Positions 34,468 to 43,661 of a stretch of 64,000 nucleotides of DNA are shown here, one piece after another. Source of the stretch: Planctomycetaceae bacterium (GTDB lineage: Bacteria > Planctomycetota > Planctomycetia > Pirellulales > Pirellulaceae); the NCBI GenBank assembly GCA_027487485.1, contig JAIYDN010000107.1, positions 92,550 to 156,549 of the forward strand, written 5' to 3'. A program made the position numbers and the translations under genes. Each line of letters begins with the position of its first letter. Positions within the stretch are counted from its first letter, which is position 1. The notes under the pieces are model-generated. The model saw nothing but the letters and a program-made list of their open reading frames with translations, was not told the DNA's origin and did not search any database.

Positions 34468-34852
34468 GGTTTTACCCTCCGACAGGTATTTCGGTGTTAC
34501 CGAATGTGAACATAGAAACTGATCCTTCAATCGCGATACTGATCTCATCGCCATGATTTCAGCCGACATGAAGGACTGCTTTTGCTGTTAAAACAGCCAG
34601 CGAACCACTTGGTATCGCCAGATAAACTTACGACACAATTAGGGTCCGTCAAATTTTGCCGCTTGCAAACTTCAGTAAATCTAGGAAAGAAAAGCGGAAT
34701 TCCTCGCTCAGGGAACTCTTATGGTTGATACAGGAACACCTGTAGGGTTTGTAGCAGTAGTTCGCCCGCAAACGGGCTGCATCTTAACAGCAAACCGGGT
34801 AAACTCTATCGGAAGCGAAGACCTTCCACCTCGAAAAACACTTTCTCGAACT
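34468..34852. other. Divergent intergenic region, flp pilins / PQQ protein
   Basis: About 385 bp upstream of both flp copy 2 (minus) and the giant PQQ protein (plus). A small inverted repeat GCTGTTAAAACAGC lies at 34584-34597. In-frame codons from ATG 34721 extend the PQQ gene upstream but do not look like protein. No clear promoter boxes read. Confidence 0.45.
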
Positions 34853-37800
34853 ATGACGATGCAAGAACTACGGATGGAACACCACAATCGAATTCGAGCC
34901 GAACAGTGCGGACGACTACGCCACCTCCAAACATTCTGTGCCTTGCTGGCGATTTTTCAATCGTGGCTGTTCTGCACGTATTCCCTCGCGCAACGAAATG
35001 CACGAGGAATGCCCATCCAACAGGATGCCATGCTGATGCCGGCGCCTCGCGAAGTCCAGGTGCTCATCGAAGAAGCGCAATCGCATATCGAAAAAGAACA
35101 ATGGACGGAGGCGACTCTTGCTTTAGGGGTTCTATTGGGGCTTGAATCGCAAGACGAAGGGGACTTGATGGGGGTCGATTACTTTATTGAGGAGGAGAAT
35201 AGACCTAACGATCTCAGAAAATCACGGGCTGGAGCCAGCGAGAGCGTCTTTAAGAAGTCGTTTGAATTGGTGGAGTCGTTGCCGATGGAAGCGACAAAAT
35301 TTGTTGATCTGAGGTACGGCGTGCTCGCAAGCCAAATGCTCGAGCAAGCGGTCGCCCAGTCGGACTGGAAAAAGATGGAACGCGTTGCAGGTCGTTACCC
35401 TTTTACCACGGCCGGACAAGATGCATGTGTCATCTTGGGCGAGTACTGGCTTCGAAACGGTGACCCGCTCCTAGCCTCACGTTTTCTCAACGCTGCGTTT
35501 CGCCAGAAAAGCGCCTTCAGTCGCCTTGGTGCAGAATTAGGAATCCTTACGGCTTGCACTTTGGAAGCTGCTGGTCTCCAAACAGAAGCGATCGAATGCC
35601 TGGATCAAACTCGTGAAGCGATCAGCAAGGTATCGATCGATTGGAACGGCACCAAGATCAACTGGGATAGTCGCACCAATCCACCGGTCGCATCCAGCGA
35701 GATCCTTAAAGCCATCATGGGGAAACGCGAAGCCGCCGATCAGGCCACTTCGTTTGAAAAGGCCAGCAAGCAGCCCTACTACTTGGGTGGTAATCCTGGT
35801 CGGAACGCAGATACCAACGCCGGAAGCCCGCTGCCTATCCTGCGATGGCACACGGAGCTTCATGAATCAAAACAACACAAAGATAATCTCGCCAGAACGC
35901 TCAAAGAAAAGATACTGGATCGCAAGCAGACTTTTATCCCTTCGCGTTACCCCATCAGTGTCGGGCCCTGGATCATCACATCGACCTATGATCAGCGGAT
36001 CATCGCCGTAGATGCGAAAACGGGCCGCCTTGGTTGGGAGTGTCTTTATAGCGGAATGCCTCTTGGCTTCTCCATGGAACAGTTCGCGAATCGTGACACC
36101 AACCAATTCAATACAGCTGCCCCCGATTATCTGACCAAACGCGTTTGGGGGGAAAGCGTGGTTGGAATGCCAACCAGTGATGGGAAGCGGGTGTTCAGCA
36201 TTAGCGAACTTCCAGCAATCGATGTCGCAGAAAGCTTCGCGCTCGGACAAAACGCACGTGTCTCGAAACCTCAAGGAGTACGCGGGTTCAATGTGCTTCA
36301 ATGTTGGAGCGTTTCCGAAGAAGGAAAGATCCAATGGGAAGTGGGGGGCGCCAAAAGTCCAACCGACACCAGCTTGGCCGGAGTTTTATTTTTGGGTGCT
36401 CCATTACCGCTTGCGGGCGAATTGCTCATCATCGGTGAACTGAATAGCGATGTTTACCTGTTCTCCATTTCTCCGGAAACGGGCAAAGTCAATTGGCGAC
36501 AACCGCTGGCTAGCAATTCGCAAGCGATTGCGGGCGATCAGCTTCGTCGCAATGTTGGCGCGTCCCCGGCCGCGGAAGGCTCCATCTTAATCTGCCCAAC
36601 CTTATCTGGTCATTTGATCGCATTCGATACCGTTTCCCATGCCCTGCTTTGGACGTTCGAATATCCCTTGCGTTCCATGTTGGGGAATATGGCGCAATTC
36701 GGGCAGTTCGGGCAAGTCGACCTCGGTGATTTTAACGCGCTGGCCGGTAGATCCGCGGAACCAAGTGTCACCATCTACAATGGCATCGCATTTTTCGCTC
36801 CGCCAGACGGCGATGGGTTGTACGCGATTTCAGTCGCGGACGGGACTAAACTTTGGGACTCGAATGAACGCCCCAGTCAAGAAGACGGTAAAGCATCCGA
36901 AGAACCTTACGTGAATCGACTTGACCAAGTTCGATACATCGCAGGGGTTTGGGATGGAATGGCAATCGTTGCATGCCAGTCTCAATTAGTTGCGATCGAT
37001 ACGAAAAAGTTCACGGAGATCTGGACGCTTGACCTTCCTCAGAACAGTCAACTCGCTGGTCGGGGCGTTCGAAAAGGAGGTATGTACTTTCTGCCTACTA
37101 CCGAACAAGAAATCCTTCAAATTGACTTAAAGAAGGGACGCGTTGTAGAAAAAGTACGCGTGGAGCAACCGCTTGGAAATATCGTTGTGGTTGGCGACAG
37201 ACTCGTGTCTGCCTCTCCATTCCAACTCGATTGTTATGCTATTCGAGAAGCCTTTCAAAGCGAACTCAAAGAGGAGCTTCAACGCAGTAGCGTTTCTCGT
37301 CAAAGTTTGACGCGACAAGCAGAACTCGCCTTCTCAAAAGATAACTTCGAGCAAGCATTGCAGTTTTTGGAGAAAGCAAAGTCGTTGGAACCGAGCAATG
37401 CCGAAGTCCTGATCTTGCTCAACAAAGTCGGAATCGCCGCATTGACAAGTGACTTCGATAAGTACGTAGACCGCGTTACCCTTTCGCAGGACCTTGCTTT
37501 CGATCGCGAACGCATGCCCTACCTCAAGCTTGTATCGCAGGGTTTACAACAAAAAGGCCGATTCGTAGATGCGCTCGGGAAGCTGCTGGAGATGTCCGAC
37601 CTTCGAATAGCCCAGCGACAAGATCAAACGGCTAGCAGCGACCTTTTCTCTCAATCCAGCGATTCAAGTGTGCAGCAAGATCGATGGATCGCAACCCACA
37701 TTCAGCGAGCCTTCAACAACCTGACTGTCCCTCAACAACAGGAATGGACAAAGGCTCTCGCCCCTCGGTTGGACGAACTCCAAAGAGCACCCATCAACGT

Positions 37801-39745
37801 TCGCAGACTGAAGCTAGAACATCTAACTGGAATTCCTGAAACACATGCCATTCGGATTGCGACCGCTTTGGAGCTCCTTCAGCAACGAGACCTTTTGGCC
37901 GCCGAAAGATTGCTGACTGCCGAAATTGCCAACACACAAAACGCCAACACCCCAGAACAAGACACGGTGGCTAATCCCCTTGGTTCCTTAGCCAAGGAAT
38001 TACTCGCCGAAATCTATGTCCGCGCACAACGGTACCCACTTGCACTTACTTTATTGGATGGCAATACCGATCGACTGAAATCGATGATTGAGGAGTCGTC
38101 CGAGTTCTCACAACAAATGACCGAAACGAACCAGTCGTCACTCGAAGATAAAGTGGTAGCGAAATCAGCAGACGAATGGCCGCGTGGCCCAATCCAAGTG
38201 ACTGCCTCGCGCCGAATGGCGAACCTAGCGGTCCGACCAAACATGCTAGAAACCATGAATCGCTGCCGCTGGAATCATCGAATCGGGAATGCTCTTCAAG
38301 ACTGGACCGTTTCTTATGGGCCTGGAAACTGGCTGTTTGAGTCTCCCGATGGAAAAGGGCAATTCCAAATTTATGTTGACCCAGGTACTCAAGAAAAAGG
38401 ATTCCAACCCACAATCCATTCCTTCGACAGCATCGCCATCGTAGAAATGAATAAGCAGATCTTTGCGGTGAACACCCTGCAAGCAGCTAACAGTGAACAG
38501 GACGGGTTGCTTTGGAGAGAGGCTTTTGAGAGCAGCACGCCCGAGAACGAACGCGGGCGTGGACGAGTCTCATTTGTCGAAAGAAATTCTTGGGGATTGC
38601 CTATCCAACGCAAGGCCATGCAGATTGTCTCCCTCTCAAGATCAGGGATTGTGGTTGCCTTTGAGGATAGTTTGACGTGTCTGGATCTTTGGTCCGGTGT
38701 CAAACTTTGGACCATCCGCGGCGTCAAGGACTGTTCTTTTGCAAGCCATCAAGAATCGATTTATCTGTACCAACCTCAATCGCAATCGATCGCCCAACTG
38801 GATATTCGCGACGGCGTGAAACAGACCGACGTTAAGGTGGAAATGCAAGCAGGCAAGAGCATTGCCTCGATTGGGAAGTACATCCTGTTTTCGACTAGCA
38901 GCGGCAAGCAAAATTCTCTTCGCTTGCTAAACGCGACCAATGGAAAGGTTGTTTTTGAAAAGCTGTTTGCATCCGATACGCGACTTGCCTTCGACGGCGA
39001 ATCAAGTTTGGTTGCCTTGAGCGGCGCTCGCGAGTCCGCCGATGGGTCTGGGGAACTTACCTTTTGGAACTTGCTCAACGAAACAGAAAGCAGTTCTAAA
39101 GTCCAGGTGGAAGGATCCTTTGGATGGATCAACGTGCAAAGGTTTGGCGACACCCTTTTAATTCTTCCCTTTGCAATTTCGCAAAGTTTAGATTCGATCG
39201 CTGTCTGGCCGGACCCCTCGGATCCACTTTTTGTCCCGGTAGCAGGCCGCATGATCGCAATCTCTGCTAAAGACGGCAGCGCCCTTTGGAAGCAGAACAA
39301 TTTTGCGAAGATGTTCTTTTTGCCGGTTGCTCAAGACCGCAGTTCACCCTTAGCGTTCTTTGTTCGAAGATTAACTCTTTCCAAGATTGCCGACGTGAAT
39401 CCCGACTTGTTCAGTGTCGCCATTGTGGATGTTCGCGATGGTCAAGTCTTGTATGCCAAAGACGATCTGCCTGCGATTCGCAACCTTGGTTTTTCCCAAC
39501 AGATCGATCCAATCAAAAACGCAATCAGTATCACTTTCCTTGGCACTTCCGTTGACGTGGTTTGGGGCAACAAGGATACAGAAAATCCAGAAGCCGCCGT
39601 CACCGAAAATGCCCGATTTGATTTTGGCGATATCGACTATCGGCCGTTCCGAAAAGAAATAGAAGATCGCATCTTGAAAATGCGAGCTGCCGATCTCGAA
39701 AAGGCAAACGATCAGGATATGCCCCCTGAGCCAGATAAAGAATGA
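34853..39745 (+). CDS. Giant PQQ-propeller/TPR protein, secreted
   Basis: About 1630 residues from ATG 34853 (ATG 34721 also in frame). A signal peptide near LQTFCALLAIFQSWLFCTYSLAQ is followed by a helical region, a PQQ/BamB-like propeller (about 360-810: ISVGPWIITSTYDQRIIAVDAKTG, LFSISPETGKVNW, GLYAISVADGTKLWD, VAIDTKKFTEIWTLDL), TPR-like helices (SKDNFEQALQFLEKAKSLEPSNAEVLILL) and a second propeller (about 1210-1580: LDLWSGVKLWTIRG, ISAKDGSALWKQNN, IVDVRDGQVLYAKD). No enzyme motif. It likely scaffolds envelope assembly. It overlaps the UbiB-like gene by 4 bp (ATGA). Confidence 0.85.
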   Translation: MTMQELRMEHHNRIRAEQCGRLRHLQTFCALLAIFQSWLFCTYSLAQRNARGMPIQQDAMLMPAPREVQVLIEEAQSHIEKEQWTEATLALGVLLGLESQDEGDLMGVDYFIEEENRPNDLRKSRAGASESVFKKSFELVESLPMEATKFVDLRYGVLASQMLEQAVAQSDWKKMERVAGRYPFTTAGQDACVILGEYWLRNGDPLLASRFLNAAFRQKSAFSRLGAELGILTACTLEAAGLQTEAIECLDQTREAISKVSIDWNGTKINWDSRTNPPVASSEILKAIMGKREAADQATSFEKASKQPYYLGGNPGRNADTNAGSPLPILRWHTELHESKQHKDNLARTLKEKILDRKQTFIPSRYPISVGPWIITSTYDQRIIAVDAKTGRLGWECLYSGMPLGFSMEQFANRDTNQFNTAAPDYLTKRVWGESVVGMPTSDGKRVFSISELPAIDVAESFALGQNARVSKPQGVRGFNVLQCWSVSEEGKIQWEVGGAKSPTDTSLAGVLFLGAPLPLAGELLIIGELNSDVYLFSISPETGKVNWRQPLASNSQAIAGDQLRRNVGASPAAEGSILICPTLSGHLIAFDTVSHALLWTFEYPLRSMLGNMAQFGQFGQVDLGDFNALAGRSAEPSVTIYNGIAFFAPPDGDGLYAISVADGTKLWDSNERPSQEDGKASEEPYVNRLDQVRYIAGVWDGMAIVACQSQLVAIDTKKFTEIWTLDLPQNSQLAGRGVRKGGMYFLPTTEQEILQIDLKKGRVVEKVRVEQPLGNIVVVGDRLVSASPFQLDCYAIREAFQSELKEELQRSSVSRQSLTRQAELAFSKDNFEQALQFLEKAKSLEPSNAEVLILLNKVGIAALTSDFDKYVDRVTLSQDLAFDRERMPYLKLVSQGLQQKGRFVDALGKLLEMSDLRIAQRQDQTASSDLFSQSSDSSVQQDRWIATHIQRAFNNLTVPQQQEWTKALAPRLDELQRAPINVRRLKLEHLTGIPETHAIRIATALELLQQRDLLAAERLLTAEIANTQNANTPEQDTVANPLGSLAKELLAEIYVRAQRYPLALTLLDGNTDRLKSMIEESSEFSQQMTETNQSSLEDKVVAKSADEWPRGPIQVTASRRMANLAVRPNMLETMNRCRWNHRIGNALQDWTVSYGPGNWLFESPDGKGQFQIYVDPGTQEKGFQPTIHSFDSIAIVEMNKQIFAVNTLQAANSEQDGLLWREAFESSTPENERGRGRVSFVERNSWGLPIQRKAMQIVSLSRSGIVVAFEDSLTCLDLWSGVKLWTIRGVKDCSFASHQESIYLYQPQSQSIAQLDIRDGVKQTDVKVEMQAGKSIASIGKYILFSTSSGKQNSLRLLNATNGKVVFEKLFASDTRLAFDGESSLVALSGARESADGSGELTFWNLLNETESSSKVQVEGSFGWINVQRFGDTLLILPFAISQSLDSIAVWPDPSDPLFVPVAGRMIAISAKDGSALWKQNNFAKMFFLPVAQDRSSPLAFFVRRLTLSKIADVNPDLFSVAIVDVRDGQVLYAKDDLPAIRNLGFSQQIDPIKNAISITFLGTSVDVVWGNKDTENPEAAVTENARFDFGDIDYRPFRKEIEDRILKMRAADLEKANDQDMPPEPDKE

Positions 39746-41451
39746 GAATCAGTTCGTTACCTCGGTACTATCGAAACCTGCGTCGCTGGCAAGAAATCAT
39801 CGTTGTCTTGCGACGCTATGGACTCGCTGACTGGCTTAGCCGATTGCGAGTGGACTTCATTCGTGACTGGCTCAAGGACGAACGCGGTGTTCCTCTCTCC
39901 AGTTACTCGCGCGAGGCTCGCGTTCGGATGGCCCTGACCGATCTTGGGCCAACCTTCATCAAACTTGGCCAAGTGCTTTCGTTGCGCCCCGATCTTGTCG
40001 GGTCGGCGCAAGCGGCTGAACTGCAACAATTGCAGTCCCAAGTGCCTGCCGATCCTTTCGACCAAGTCAAACTTGTTGTCGAGAATGAACTGAAGCAGCC
40101 CCTCGAATTGGCTTTCCAAGAATTTTGCGAAACACCCATCGCTTCTGCATCGATCGGCCAAGTCCACGCCGCCGTGTTGCGGGATGGGACTCAAGTCGTG
40201 GTCAAAGTTCAGCACTTTAACATTCAAGAAAAGGTGAACGAGGACTTAGAAGTTCTTCGAGGACTTGCTGTTTTAGCAGAATCCATCCCAGAGCTTGCCG
40301 TTTGGCAACCGCGTGCGATCGTTGAACAGCTGTCCCGTTCCCTTCGTCGCGAGCTGAGCTTTTCACGGGAGCTATCGAACTTGGCCATGTTTCAGGCTTC
40401 GCTTCGAGACGTGCCGGGAATCGTGGTGCCGCGTGCCTATCCCAAATTGTCTAGCTCCCGCGTCCTTACGATGGAACGGATCGAAGGTCGATCGATCCAA
40501 TGCTTATCAGAACCCGACTTGTTTTCCACCGAAGACCGTACAGCCATCGCAAAGCGAGTTTCGGAACTTTACGTTCAATCCATTTTTGTAAAAGGTCTGT
40601 ATCACGCCGACCCTCATCCTGGAAACATCCTGCTACAGCAGGACAACACCATCGGCTTACTAGACTTTGGGATGGTGGGACGAATCGACGATTCCTTACG
40701 AGGCACGATCGAAGAAATGCTATGGGCGGTTTTGAATCAAGATTCTGCACTGCTCACCTCGTTGATCAAAAGAGCTGGCAAAATCCCCGCCTCCATCGAT
40801 GACGCTCAGCTTTCCAACGATGTCGCAGACCTGATTGCCGCTTATGGATCTCAGCCCCTGGATTCGTTCGATCTACGTGGCGCTCTCAATGAAGCAACCG
40901 ACATTCTGCATCGACATCGCATTACGCTCCCTAGCCAGATGGGCTTGCTTATCAAGACCCTCGTCACTCTTGAAGGTACCATTCGGCTCTCAAGCCCTGG
41001 CTTCAGCGTCCTAGAAGTCATCCAACCCATGATGGGGCAAATACGCCGCAATCGATTTTCGCCTCGAAGGCAAGCCAGACGGCTTCGCCGGATGTATGTT
41101 GAACTCGAAGGGTTAGTGGAACGCTTGCCTTCTCAAATCAGCTCGCTCATGGAGATGGTTCAAGAAGGAAAGCTGGATGTTCAGCTTTCGCACCGAGGCT
41201 TAAGTCCCTCGATCAATCGATTGGTTCTCGGGTTGCTAACAAGCTCGCTGCTTCTGGGATCTTCCATCCTGATGGCATACAAAGTTCCACCTCTTTTGTT
41301 CATGGATGGTGGGCCGCTAGGCTTGAAGGACTTGTCCATCATGGGCCTGACTGGCTTTGTGGTAAGTTCGTTGGTGGCTTTTCGAATCCTGCTTGCCATC
41401 AATAAATCAGGACATCTAGATCCAACCGCCGACGAGCACGATTCGTTTTAA
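39742..41451 (+). CDS. UbiB/ABC1/AarF-type atypical kinase
   Basis: 569 residues. It has the family KxGQ motif (LGPTFIKLGQVLSLRPDLV), the AAAS-like loop replaced by IASASIGQVHAAVL, VVVKVQ with the ATP-site Lys, LYHADPHPGNILL (catalytic Asp and Asn) and LLDFGMVGR (DFG). Two C-terminal hydrophobic helices (LGLLTSSLLLGSSILMAY, IMGLTGFVVSSLVAF) anchor it to the membrane. UbiB-like ATPases support lipid/quinone biosynthesis. The ATG overlaps the stop of the giant PQQ protein gene, implying coupled expression. Confidence 0.94.
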   Translation: MRISSLPRYYRNLRRWQEIIVVLRRYGLADWLSRLRVDFIRDWLKDERGVPLSSYSREARVRMALTDLGPTFIKLGQVLSLRPDLVGSAQAAELQQLQSQVPADPFDQVKLVVENELKQPLELAFQEFCETPIASASIGQVHAAVLRDGTQVVVKVQHFNIQEKVNEDLEVLRGLAVLAESIPELAVWQPRAIVEQLSRSLRRELSFSRELSNLAMFQASLRDVPGIVVPRAYPKLSSSRVLTMERIEGRSIQCLSEPDLFSTEDRTAIAKRVSELYVQSIFVKGLYHADPHPGNILLQQDNTIGLLDFGMVGRIDDSLRGTIEEMLWAVLNQDSALLTSLIKRAGKIPASIDDAQLSNDVADLIAAYGSQPLDSFDLRGALNEATDILHRHRITLPSQMGLLIKTLVTLEGTIRLSSPGFSVLEVIQPMMGQIRRNRFSPRRQARRLRRMYVELEGLVERLPSQISSLMEMVQEGKLDVQLSHRGLSPSINRLVLGLLTSSLLLGSSILMAYKVPPLLFMDGGPLGLKDLSIMGLTGFVVSSLVAFRILLAINKSGHLDPTADEHDSF

Positions 41452-41491
41452 ATCGTTTACTTTTCGCCTGCCGCCGTAAAGCTCAACAAAG

Positions 41492-42595
41492 CTACATATC
41501 ACCGCGAGCAATCTCAAGCGCCGAAGGGATGCAAGCCAGCAGTTGCCTTTGGGACAAAATGCGAACAGGCTGACCGTCTTGTTTTCTTTTTTCGATTTCC
41601 GCCATTGGTTCCTGATCGCCAGTTCCAACAATCGCGTCTGGAGTCACTTCGGCCGACAACGGATCGTTGGTTTCGGAAGCGGAGGCCCCCGGCCGATCTA
41701 GCTCGCTTTCGGTTCCCATAATCACATAATGAGTTTGCAGATTGATTTTGCTTTGAACCGTTGCCCCTAAATGGGTCAAGAAAGAAACTGCATCTTCACG
41801 CTGCATACCCAGCAACGAATTGATGAGAACCACATGCTTTCCTGCCAGCGGGCGCGAATCTTCGCAGCCCGCTAAAATCGCATCGGCGCGAAGACGCGTT
41901 TTACGTATCTGTTCTGTGCGCGATGCGGATGGGGTACCATCAGCTCGAAACAACTTAGGCTGATATCGGGACATCGGCTCAGCCACGGTTTCGATTCTCG
42001 ATCGCCGAACGGTGCGAGGTTGGCGAATTTGATCAACCCAAATCCGTCCGCGAATTAAACCCAACGATTCCTCAAGAGCATCTAAGTCCGCAGCGCCTGC
42101 CTTCTCGGCAGCAGCGAGCGCGATCTTTGCACAAGCGCGCGCGTCTTCCAATGCATTGTGATGCTGAAATCGAATTGCAAGTCGCTCGGCAATCGCAGCC
42201 AATCCGTAACCAGATTGACCTGGCCAAGTCCGCTTTGCGATCAGTCTTGTGCATTGCAAATCGATCTGAGGTAACGCGATATCGTACGCTTCGGAAGTCG
42301 CCTTCAGTACCGCCGCATCGAAGCCGACATTGTGCGCGATGATCGTGCGCCCATCGAGCAACGGGAACAGCTCCGACCAAACTCGATCCCACTGAGGGCT
42401 ATCCATGCAGTCGCGAGCCGTGATGCCATGCACGCGAACACAATTCGGCGAAAAGTACATGCGTTGCGGTCGAATCATCCACTCACGCTCATCGACGATC
42501 TGCCAATCATCGGTCAACACGACTCCAATCTGACAAGCCGAATTGGACTGATGGTTCGCGGTTTCAAAGTCAATAAATGCGATGTGCTTCGACAT
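41492..42595 (-). CDS. DEDDh 3'-5' exonuclease with C-terminal BRCT domain
   Basis: 367 residues. The exonuclease motifs are FIDFET (DxE), HNVGFDAAVL and HHNALEDARACAKIA (the His-x4-Asp of DEDDh), as in DNA polymerase III epsilon. A linker follows, then a BRCT domain at about 250-300 (PLAGKHVVLINSLLGMQREDAVSFLTHLGATV). Such proteins act in DNA repair or replication proofreading. It is 6 bp downstream of the PduO gene, so the two share a transcript although their functions differ. Confidence 0.94.
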   Translation of the reverse strand: MSKHIAFIDFETANHQSNSACQIGVVLTDDWQIVDEREWMIRPQRMYFSPNCVRVHGITARDCMDSPQWDRVWSELFPLLDGRTIIAHNVGFDAAVLKATSEAYDIALPQIDLQCTRLIAKRTWPGQSGYGLAAIAERLAIRFQHHNALEDARACAKIALAAAEKAGAADLDALEESLGLIRGRIWVDQIRQPRTVRRSRIETVAEPMSRYQPKLFRADGTPSASRTEQIRKTRLRADAILAGCEDSRPLAGKHVVLINSLLGMQREDAVSFLTHLGATVQSKINLQTHYVIMGTESELDRPGASASETNDPLSAEVTPDAIVGTGDQEPMAEIEKRKQDGQPVRILSQRQLLACIPSALEIARGDM

Positions 42596-42601
42596 CGTTT
42601 C

Positions 42602-43156
42602 CTACTTTCGAACGCTTTCCCATGGAACGTCAACTACGCCCGCATTTTGATTGGCGCTTCGAGCCATCACAAAGAGAAGGTCGCTCAATCGATTCAAAAA
42701 AATAACGATGTGGGATGCATCGCTTACACTTCGATCTCGAGAGAAACAGACAATCTCACGCTCGGTCCGGCGACAAACGGTTCGCGCTAGATGCAAATGA
42801 GCTGCTTGGGAACTGCCACCGGGCAAGATAAAGTTGCGAAGCGGCTTGAGATCTTGCTCCAGTTCGTCGATCGCGAGTTCCATCGCTGCGACATGCGAAC
42901 TGCCATCCCATTTGAGAGAATGCTCTTCGGGGTTGGGGGTCGCAAGTTCTGCCCCGATCGAAAACAAATGATGCTGAATCGCACTCAAAATTCCATCCAG
43001 CTTTTCTCCCAAACCGGTGGATCGAGCGATTCCGATCACAGCATTCAGTTCATCCACCGACCCATACGCACAGATCCTTGGGTCATCCTTTGCCACGCGA
43101 GGGCCACCAAAAAGTCCTGTGGTCCCCGCATCGCCCGTTTTCGTGTATATCTTCAT
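42602..43156 (-). CDS. ATP:cob(I)alamin adenosyltransferase, PduO type
   Basis: About 184 residues. The N-terminal MKIYTKTGDAGTTGLFGG is the ATP-binding signature of PduO/MMAB, and YGSVDELNAVIGIA plus HLARTVCRRTEREIV complete the five-helix bundle with the conserved Arg residues. It makes adenosylcobalamin from reduced cobalamin and ATP. ATG 43162 (two codons earlier) is also possible. Divergent from the Nudix gene. Confidence 0.95.
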   Translation of the reverse strand: MKIYTKTGDAGTTGLFGGPRVAKDDPRICAYGSVDELNAVIGIARSTGLGEKLDGILSAIQHHLFSIGAELATPNPEEHSLKWDGSSHVAAMELAIDELEQDLKPLRNFILPGGSSQAAHLHLARTVCRRTEREIVCFSRDRSVSDASHIVIFLNRLSDLLFVMARSANQNAGVVDVPWESVRK

Positions 43157-43214
43157 CAACATCCATCACTTTATGGGTTCGTTTCCTTGTCCATTCAACA
43201 AACCATTATTAGCC

Positions 43215-43658
43215 ATGGAACCTGAAGTATTTTCAAGCGGGTATCTCGTTTTTCGAAAGCAAAAAAAGCTCCAGTTTCTTTTGATGAAACACGCAAATCG
43301 CTGGGATTTACCGAAAGGTCACCTCGATCCGGGCGAATCGAAACACCAGGCTGCAATCCGGGAACTTTCTGAAGAAACTGGAATTGACCATTCGGATTTA
43401 GAAACCGTACCCGAATTTGAGTTTAAACAACAATACTGGGTCACATACCGAAAAGATGGCGGGGGGAAAAAATGGAAGGAACTGACCATCTACTTGGGCT
43501 TGTTGACCAAGGACGTCAACATCCAAGCTACGGAACATCTTGGATTCGAATGGAGGGACTGGTCCCCCCCTCATCAAATTCAAACCGAGACCATCGACCC
43601 ACTTCTTCAATGCGTTGAATCTTTCTTCGATTCCAAGAGCGGGTTCTGGAACACTTGA
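43215..43658 (+). CDS. Nudix hydrolase (diadenosine tetraphosphatase-like)
   Basis: 147 residues from ATG 43215. The Nudix box is complete: GHLDPGESKHQAAIRELSEE then TGI (about 35-57; G-x5-E-x7-REU-x-EE-x-GU). The opening SSGYLVFRKQKKLQFLLMKH and the late EHLGFEWRDWSPPHQI fit bis(5'-nucleosyl)-tetraphosphatases. It probably clears Ap4A or related nucleotides. The frame extends back to 43017 but that part overlaps the PduO gene. Confidence 0.92.
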   Translation: MEPEVFSSGYLVFRKQKKLQFLLMKHANRWDLPKGHLDPGESKHQAAIRELSEETGIDHSDLETVPEFEFKQQYWVTYRKDGGGKKWKELTIYLGLLTKDVNIQATEHLGFEWRDWSPPHQIQTETIDPLLQCVESFFDSKSGFWNT

Positions 43659-43661
43659 CCC

